From JAWLGJ01 sp041685145 (lineage in GTDB: Bacteria; Pseudomonadota; Alphaproteobacteria; Rhodospirillales; Magnetospirillaceae), in assembly GCA_041685145.1 (NCBI GenBank), contig JAWLGJ010000002.1, positions 81,403 to 145,402 of the forward strand: DNA of 64,000 bases. The letters are read 5' to 3'. The first letter of the stretch is position 1. Each line of letters opens with the position of its first letter. Positions 35,101 through 44,100 of this stretch are shown piece after piece. A program made the position numbers and the translations under genes. The notes under the pieces are model-generated. The model searched no databases. It saw only the letters and a program-made list of their open reading frames with translations, and was not told the DNA's origin.

Positions 35101-38100
35101 GTGACGGTGACCGTCTCGCTGCCTTCCTGGATGGCGTCGTCGAGGACCGGCAGCGAAATCGTCGCCGAGGTCTCGCCGGCGGCGATGGTGACGCTGCCGC
35201 TCGCGGCGGTGTAGTCGTCGCCCGCCGTCGCGGTGCCGCCGAGGCTGTAATTGACGGTGACGTCGGTCTCGGCCGCGGCGCTCATCGTCACGGTGAACTC
35301 AAGCTCGCCGTCCGAGGCCTCGCCCACCGCGGCGGCGGGGCCGCTCACCGACACCGTGGCGGTGTCGTCGTCGGTGATGTTGCCGGTGGCCTCCAGCGTA
35401 TCGCCGCCGCCCGACAGATGGGCGTTCTGGGCGTCCGACAGCGTCAGGGTGAAGGTCTGGTCGCCCTCGATGACGGTGTCGCCCAGCACCGGCACGGTGA
35501 TGGTGCCGGAATTGGACCCGGCGGCGATGGTCAGGGTGCCGCTGGTGGCGGTGTAGTCCTCGCCCGCCGTGGCGGTGCCGTCGCTGGTGTCGTAGGCGAT
35601 GGTGACGGTGCTGGCCGCGTTGCGGCTAAGGGTGACGGTGAAGACCATGTTGGTGCTGCCGTCATCGCCCTCGACCAGCGTGGCGTCGCCGATGCTGGCC
35701 ACCACGTCATCGTCAACGATGGTGCCGGTGGCGGTGGTGTTGCCCAGGCTGGCGCCGGAGGCGTTGGACAGCGTCACCGTCAGGGTCTCATTGCCCTCGT
35801 CGGCGTTGTCGCCCAGCACCGGCACGGTGATGGTGCCGGTGGTCTCGCCGGCGGCGATGGTCAGGGTGCCCGAGGTGGCGGTGTAGTCGTCGCCCGAGGT
35901 CGCCGTGTCGCCGCCCGCGCCCACCACATAGTCGACGGTGATGTCGTTCACCGACGCCTTATCGAGGGTGACGGTGAAGCTCATGTCCGTGGTGTCGCCG
36001 TCGTCGCCCTCGGTGACATCGGCGGCGTCGGCGATGGTCATGATGGCGGCGTCGTCGTCGCTCAGCGTGGCCTGCGCCGAGACGCTGTCGGCCCCGTCGG
36101 CGAACACCACGCCGTCGGCATCGGACAGCTCCAGCGTCAGGGTCTCGTCGCCCTCGACCAGGTCGTCGTCGACCACCGGGACGGTGATGGTGCCGGTGGT
36201 GGTGCCGGCGGCGAAGACCAGCCGCCCGCCGCTGATGCTGAGCCCGTTGGAAAGCGTCAGGTTGTCAGCGTCATAGTCGGCGCTGCCGGCGGTGTCGCCG
36301 GCGACGCCCAGGTCGAACGCCACCGAGACGTCGGCGGCGCTGGCGCCGCTGAGGCTGACGGTGAAGGTGACGCTGCCGTCCGCCTCGCCACCGGCCCCGG
36401 CCGTCACCGAAACCGACGGCACGACATTGATGCTGTAGCTGGGGGCGTTGAGGCTGAAGCCGTTGGCGGCGTCGCCGGTGAAGTTGATCGCCGTGGTCGC
36501 GGCGCCCTCGGCCACCGTGAAGGTGGCGGTGTAGAGAGTCAGCGGCATGGTGACGTCGTCGCCGGGCCAGTTACCGCCGAAGTCCATGTAGTTGACGCCG
36601 ATGAAGCGGTCGGTGTTGGCGTCGTTGTCGCGGTCTGTCGAGTCGGCGTCCTCAAGGAAGATCGTGTAGCCGCCGGTGTGCTCCAGAGTCTTGTCCTGCA
36701 GTTCCAGGTCGCTGCTGTCCCAGTAGAGGTTGAGGGTCAACTGCTCGACCTGCTGGTCGGCCGGCTCGGTGCTGTAGGTGACGGCGATCTCGATGGTTTC
36801 GCCGGCATAGGCGCTGAGATCGACGGGCGTGACCGAGATGATCTGCTCGTCGCCGTCGGCGCGGTCCAGCCGCACCCCGGCGTCGAGGTCAAGCTCCGAG
36901 GACCGGCTGGCGCTGGCGCCGGAGCGGTCGGCGGCCGGCATGTGCAGGTCCAGGAACTCGATCGCCTGCGTCGCCGACCGGGTGGCGTCGTCGGACAGGA
37001 AGTTGGTGAAGATCGATTCGTTCCGGAAGCCCATGACATAGGCCAGGGTCATGATGCTGTCGTTGGACCCCACGGTGCCGTTGCCGTCGACATCGAGCAT
37101 CCCCAGTTCGGCGTGGCCCAGGTAATCGGCCACGTCGTCGGCGTCGGCGCGCTGCGCGCCGTCGGAGATGAAGTTGCCGAGCGCCCCGCGCGCGCCCATC
37201 GCATAGGCCAGCATCTGCAAGGCGTCGGAGGCGTTGGCCTCGCCGTTGCCGTCGACGTCGAGCTGACGCCGCGCCACGTCCAGGGTGTAGTCGGCCTCGC
37301 CGTCGGCGGTGACGTGCACATAAACCGGATCGTTGGTTTCCGGGTAGCTGACGGAATAGTAGTCCGCGCCGCTGGTGACCTGCAGGCCGGTGTATTCGTT
37401 GCCGTCGGCGTCATAGAGCCGCACCTGAAGGGCTCCGTCGCCGTCAACGCGGCGCACGACGATGCCGTTGGGGTTCAGGTCGCTGCCGCGGCTGGGGTTG
37501 AGCACGTACCAGTCGCCATTGGCGGTGCCGTCGCCGCTGTCGGCCAGGTCGACGGCGTCGATGGTCAGGCCGGTGACCGTGGGCAGGCGCTCGTTGAGCT
37601 GGATCTGCCCCAGGCTGTAGGCCTTGGCCATCGAGTCGTTGCCGCTGATGCCCTCGGCGAAGTCGCGGCCGCCTTCCGAGCGCGAACCCTCGGCCGGCTC
37701 GGGCGCCGCCACCTGCAGGCGGTACTGGGCGGTGTCGGAATCGCCGGCCCCGGCAACGCGCACGAAATATTCGCGGCCGGTCTGCAAGCCGTCCAGCGAC
37801 ACCTGCTCGCCTGTGTCGCTTGCCGTGCCGGAAGCCAGCAGGCGACCCTGGTTGTCGTAGAGGCCGAGGTCGAGGTCGCCCTCCGCTCCGTCGAAAACGA
37901 TCGAGATGGCGTCGGACGCGGTGCCGTCGCCCGCCAACTGGAAGCGGAACCAGTCGACGTCTCCAGCGGAGATGTCCACGTCGCGGACCTCGGTGCCGTC
38001 CCCGAACACCTCGCCCAGGTCATAGGCCTGGTAGCGGGTGTCGTTGCCGGCACGCACCACGAAGCCGCCACGGTCCATCGTCTCGGCGAAGTCCCCGCGC

Positions 38101-41100
38101 GAGCCGCCGCCGCCGGTGGGGGCGCCGCCGAGGTCGTCGTCGGTGAACATGGACAGGAAGTCGTCCCAGCGGGTTTCGCCCAGGAAGGCGAAATTGTTCT
38201 CGTTGTACCAGCTCGACGCCGCCGAGGTGTTGGAGGGCAGATAGATGGTCAGGCCGTTGGCGCCCGAGACGTCGACCTGGCGGATGAGCGAGTTCTCAAG
38301 CGCCGAGGCCACGCCCTGCGCCGCCGCCTGAATCTGCGTCGTGACATTGCCGTTGTCGGCGATCGCCTGCATGAAGCCGCCCAGGTCGCGGTAATCGGCG
38401 TTGTAGAACTGCCGCGCCTGCGTGCGCGCCTGCACCATCGCCTCCCAATCGTCGGCGGTGGCGCCGCCGGCGCTGCCGTCGCCGCTGGGATCGATGGCGT
38501 CGACGAAGGCGTCGAGTGCGGTCAGCACGGCGTCGAAGCCGCTGGTGTCCAGCGCCGACTGCGTCGAGCGGCCGCCATAGAAGGAGTCGTAGGTCTCGAC
38601 CACGGCCGCGCCCAGATCCTGCATCGACAGGTTGGGGTTGGCGGCCACGCGCTGAAGCAGTGCGGTGTAGTCCCAGCCGTCGCCCGGCTCCAGATCCTCC
38701 GAGGCCACGAAGACATCGGCCAGCCAGCCGTTGCCGTCGGCGGTGCGCAGGTCGAAGGCCTGCCCGGCGATGGCCTGCAGGCAGGCGTCGAAGCCGACGA
38801 GGCCGTAATTGCCGCCGTTGTCGTGCACTTGGCTGGAGGCCTGCAGGGCCGCCGTGACCTCGGCGACGGAGAGGTTGTCGTGGCCGGCGCTGTCGTCCCA
38901 GGCCGAGCCCGCCAGGCCGCCGCCGTGGTTCCAGATCACCACGCCGTAGTTGTCGGCGGCGAAGTTGCTGACGCCCCAATCCAGGAACTCGGTCAGAACC
39001 GCCTGACGGCCCATGTTGAGTTCGCCGTCCGCCTCGGCGGTGGCCCAGCCCAGATCGCTGACGGACTCGAGCTGGCTGGAGATGCGGCTGGTGTTGTTGT
39101 CGTGGGTGATCAGCCCGGCGCGCGCGTTGGTCCAGTCGCCGTTGGAGGTGTCGTAGCCCTCGGCGCGGTCGACCAGCACGACGACGTTGACGTTGTCGGG
39201 CAGGTTCACCGCCTCCATCTCGTTGATGTCGTCGATGGCAGCACCTTCGAGATTGTTGTCGGCGGCCATGTAGACGAACAGCGTCAGCGAGTCCTGCGCC
39301 GGGGTTTCATCAACCACCGGTGCCGGCAGGCGCAGGTCGAGGTCGTAGTTGCCGATGGTCGAGTTGCCGTCGCCGGCGACCTTGAGGAAGTAGGTGCCGG
39401 CGTCGAGCCCGTTCAGCGAAATACCGGTGCGGCCGTCGGAGTCGGTGTTGCCGCCGATAAGGGTCTCGCCATCCGCCCCGTACAGTTCGAAGCTGATGGG
39501 GCCGCCCTGATAGCTGACCGCGACATAGTCGCCCGCCGTGCCCTCGGCCTCGGTGGTGAAGGTGAACCAGTCGACATCGGCGGCGTCGTGGATGGTCAAG
39601 TCCTGCGGCGGCGCGCTGGCGTCGAGGATCTCCGTGGCCGAGGCCGCGGTGTTGTTCGACTCCAGGCGGTCGGCGCTGATGTCGTTGCCCAGCGGCGCGT
39701 CGATGGACATCGAGTAGCTGTTGGTGGCGCTGCTGTAGCCGTAGGCGCGGACATAGTAGGTAATCGGCGTGTCGGCGGAGGCGCCGGAGACGTCGACGCT
39801 GACCGCCTCGCTGTTGCCGATGCCGTAGGAGCCGTCGAGCAGGGCGCCGCTGGCGTCGTACAACTGCAAGTCGACATCGCCACGGGAATGGTCGAAGGCG
39901 ACGCTAACCGAGAATTCGCCGTTGCCGACGACGTCGACGGCGTACCAGTCGCCACCGTCGTAGCTCGCCGCGGTGTTGTCGCCGCTGTCGATGGTCAGGT
40001 TGTCATAGCTGCGCTCGCCCCGCAGGGCGCCCAGGCCGGTCGCGGTGGCACGGGTGTCGTTGTCCTCGAAACGATCCGCGCTGACCGCCGCCGGGGCGGC
40101 GCCGACGCCGACCGGCGCCTCCAGGTTCAGCGAATACTGCGGGTTGGTGGCGCCGGCGTAGCCGTAGACGCGGACGTAATAGTCGCCGGCGGACAGGCCG
40201 TTGAGGCTGATGGTCTCGGAATTGCCGATGCCCTGCGAAACGCGCAGGCGACTGCCATCGTCAGCATAGAGCGCCATGTCCACGTCGCCGAGACCGTGGT
40301 CGAAGTCGATGCTCACGGCGTCGCCGCTGCTGCCGGCGCGGTCCATCGTGAAGACGAACCAGTCACCGTCCAGATCGCCGTCGACGTCGCCCTCATGGAT
40401 GGAGAGGTTCGTCAGTGACACCGAGCGTTCCATCAGCCGCGAGGCGGTCTCGCGGGTGTCATTGCTCTCCAGCGCGTCGGCGGGGATGTTCGCCGTCGCC
40501 TCGGCGGCGTCGATGACCAGGCTGTAGTCCGGATTGACAGCGTCGTTGTAGCCGTAGACGCGCAGATAGTACTGGCCGGCCTCCTGCCCGTTGAGGCTGA
40601 TGCGCTCGCTGTCGCCGACGCCATAGGAGCCGCCGACGAGGCTCAGGCTGCCCTCATCGCCGACGCTGAACAGCTGCATGTCGACGTCGCCCTGCCGGTG
40701 CGAGAACAGCGTCTGAATGTAGTTGCCCGAGCGGCCGTCAGCCGAGAGGGTGAAGCGGTACCAGTCGCCGCCGCCATTGGCGCCCTCGCTCGACAGTCCG
40801 CCGTCGTCGCCGTCGATGCTCATGCCGGTCCACTCGTTGCGCCCGGTCAGGTCGCGCAGGCGGGTGGCGGTGGCGGTGGTGTCGTTGTCCTCGAAGCGGT
40901 CGGGGCGCACATCCACGCCCTCGGCGCGGAACGCCAGGTCGTATTCGGGGTTCTGGGCGCCGCCCCAGCCCCAGACCTTGAGGTGATAGGTTCCGGCTTC
41001 CAGGCCGTCGAAGCTGATGTATTCGTCATCGCTGATGCTGTAACTGCCGGCGACCCAGTTGCCGGCGGCGTCATAGAGCGCGGCGTCGACGTCGCCAAGG

Positions 41101-44100
41101 GCGTGGCTGAAGCTCACCCGCACGCCGTCGCTGGCGCCGCCGGTCTCGGCCAACTGGAACTCGTACCAGTCCTCGTCCAGGGCGGCGAGGCCATTGAAGC
41201 TGCGCTGGCCGGTGATGGTGCCGAGGTCGCTGGCCGTCTCGAGGGTGTCGTTATCCTCGTAGCCGTCATCAACCAGCGGCGCCGGCGCGGTGATGCGCAG
41301 GGCATAGTCGGCGTTTTCCTGGCCGTTGTAGCCGTAAACACGCACGAAGTAGCGCCCGGCCTCCAGGCCGTTCAGCGAAATGGTTTCGTTGTCGGAGACG
41401 CTGTAGCCGCCCGAGATCCAGTTGCCGTTGGCGTCGTAAAGGGACACGTCGACGTCGCCCTGGGCGTGGCTGAACAGCACCTCCAACTGGTCGTTGACGC
41501 GGCCGGTGTTCTGAAGCTCGAACCGGTACCAGTCGTCGTCGTTGGACTGCGCCGTCAGGTTGCTCCAGGTGTTGGTGCCCGACAGTGTGCCCAGCGAGGT
41601 GGCGGTGGCGCGGCTGTCGTTGTTCTCGAAGCGGTCGGAGGCGACGCCGGTGACCACGTTGACGTTGAGGTCGTAACTGGGATTCCGGGCGTCATTGTAG
41701 CCAGCGACCCGCAGATAGTACTGACCAGCCTCGTACCCCGAGAGGGCGATGCGCTCCTGATTTGATGTGCTGTAGGAGCCCGTGAGGCGGTTGCCGGCCG
41801 CGTCGTACAACTCCAAGTCCAGGTCGCCGGCGGCGTGGCTGAAATCGATGCGCGCAGAAGAGCCGGCGATCTCGTTGCCGGTGAGCGCAAAGGTGAACCA
41901 ATCCGGGTCGCCCTGGGTGATGACCAGGTCGTTTCGCGTGGAAACGCCGTCGGTCAGATTGAGAGGCGTGGCGGTGTCGAGGGTGTCGTTGTCCTCCAGC
42001 GCGTCGTCAACCAGCGTGACCGCCGCCGGCGCCTGGATCGCCATCGAATAGTTGGGGTTGCTGGCGCCGGCGTGGCCGTAGACGTGGACGAAATAGGTGC
42101 CGGCGTCGAGGCCCTGCAGCGAGATGTGTTCCGAGTTGCCGACCGAATAGCTGCCGGCGATGTAGTCGCCCTGCCCGCCGGAGGCGTCGGCACGGTAAAG
42201 CTCCACGTCGACGTCGCCGCGCGCGTGCTGGAAGCTCAACCGCACATGGTCGTTCTCGCCGCCGCGCGCCGCCATGCGGAAGCTGTACCAGTCGCTGTCG
42301 CCGGATTCGACGGTGAGGTTGTCATAGGTGTTGGTGCCGGTCAGGCGGCCGAAGGCGTGGGCCTCGGCCGCGGTGTCGTTGTCCTCGTAACGGTCGGCGG
42401 CGACGCTGGTGTCGACGCCGCCGGTCAGGGCGATGCTGTAATCGCCATTGGGCTCCCACCCAAAGACGCGCACCGCGTACTGTCCGGCCCCCAGCCCCGC
42501 CAGCGAGAAGCTCTCGTTGTCGGTGATGCTGTGGCTGCCGCCGATATAGGCGCCGGTATCGAGGCTGTAGACCTCCAGGTCGAGGTCGCCGTTGGCCTGG
42601 GCGAAGGTGAGGGTCACCGCCGCATTGGAGGCGGCAATCTCGTTGTCGGCGATGGTGAAGGAGAAGAAGTCCTCGTCGCCGTCATGGATGGTCAGTTCGC
42701 CGTTGCCGTGGGCGGAGCCAAAGGCGGTGGTGGAGCCGCCCAGGGTGCCCAGTGTCAGCGTCCCCATGCCCTCGAAGGCGTCCTCGGCCACGTCCGCGAT
42801 TTCCGGCGCCACCGGCGCGTTGACGCGCAGGCTGTAGGCGTTGTCCGCCCCGCCCCAGCCATAAACGTGGACGTAGTAGGTGCCGGCGGGACGGCCTTCC
42901 AGCGAGATGCTCTCGTTGTCGGTGGCGCTGTAGGAGCCGCTGAGCCAGTTGCCATCGGCGTCGTAGAGTTCCATGTCGACGTCACCGTCGGCATGGGCGA
43001 AGTTGATGGAGACCCGGTTGTCGACGCCGCCCTCGGTGGTGGTGGTGAACCTGTACCAATCGGCGTCGCCGGCCTCGGCGGTCAGCGATGCCTCCGAACG
43101 CACGCCCTCGATGGTGCCGAGGTCGGTGGCCGTGGCGCGGGTGTCGTTGTCCTCGAAACGGTCGGGGTCGAGTGTGACCGTGCTCTCCGGGGGCGCCACG
43201 ATCGACAGGTTGTAGCCGCTGTTGCTGCCGCCGGTCGCTTCGTAGACGCGCACATAGTATTCGCCCGCGGGCAGGTGGCGTAGGTCGACCGTCTCGTTGG
43301 AGTCGTTGCTCCAGCCGCCGGCGATCATGGCGCCGGAGGCGTCATACAGCTCCAGGTTGAGGTTGCTGGCGCCGTCGTCGGAGGTCATCACCACGGCGTT
43401 CGAGGCGTCGCCGACGCCGGCGGTGGTGAAGCGGTACCAGTCCTCATCCGACGGCCGCATGGTCAGGCTGGAGAGTGCCCGCGTGGTGTCGACCAGCTCG
43501 CCCAGGTCATAGGCCTGCGCGAAGCTGTCGTTGTCCTCGTAGGCATCGGGCTGGATGACCGCTTCCGTCGGCGCCTGCACGTCGAGGGTGTATTCGATGA
43601 TGTCGGAGGCCTGCCAGCTCTCGACGCCCAGGTAATAGCGCCCCGCTTGCAGCATCTCCAGCGACGCCGCCCAGCTTTCGGAATAATCCGTGCCGCTGCC
43701 GGTCCACTTGTAGGCGTAGCCGCCAGTCACCCAATTACCGTTGGTGTCGTAGACACCAAGCTCGACCTCGTAATAGTCCAGCGCGCCGGCGTTGGCGATG
43801 TCGATGCTGATGGCGTTGCCGCTGGCGCCGTCGCCGCCGATCTCGAAGCGATACCAGTCGGGGTCGGTGGGATCGAGGCTGAGATTGCCGGCGCCGCCAA
43901 AGGTGGTGTCATCGACGGTCGCCGCGCCGGAAAGCGCGCCCAGATCGGCCGCCTCTTCGAAGCTGTCGTTGTCCTCGGCCGCGTCGGGCGTGCCGTGGTC
44001 ATAGGTCGGCAGCGACGACTCCGGCCCCGTGCCGCTGACGGTATAGCCGTACCGCGCATCGGCGTCCGGGGTGGTGCCGCGGATATAGTAGAAGCCGTCC

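Noticed and set aside
34296..40418. 2,040-residue plus-strand open frame inside the giant gene
   Set aside because: It is the antisense shadow of the repetitive giant gene; its own repetitiveness reflects the PPC and Calx-beta repeats and its Val/Gly/Ala/Asp-biased composition is unlike a real protein.
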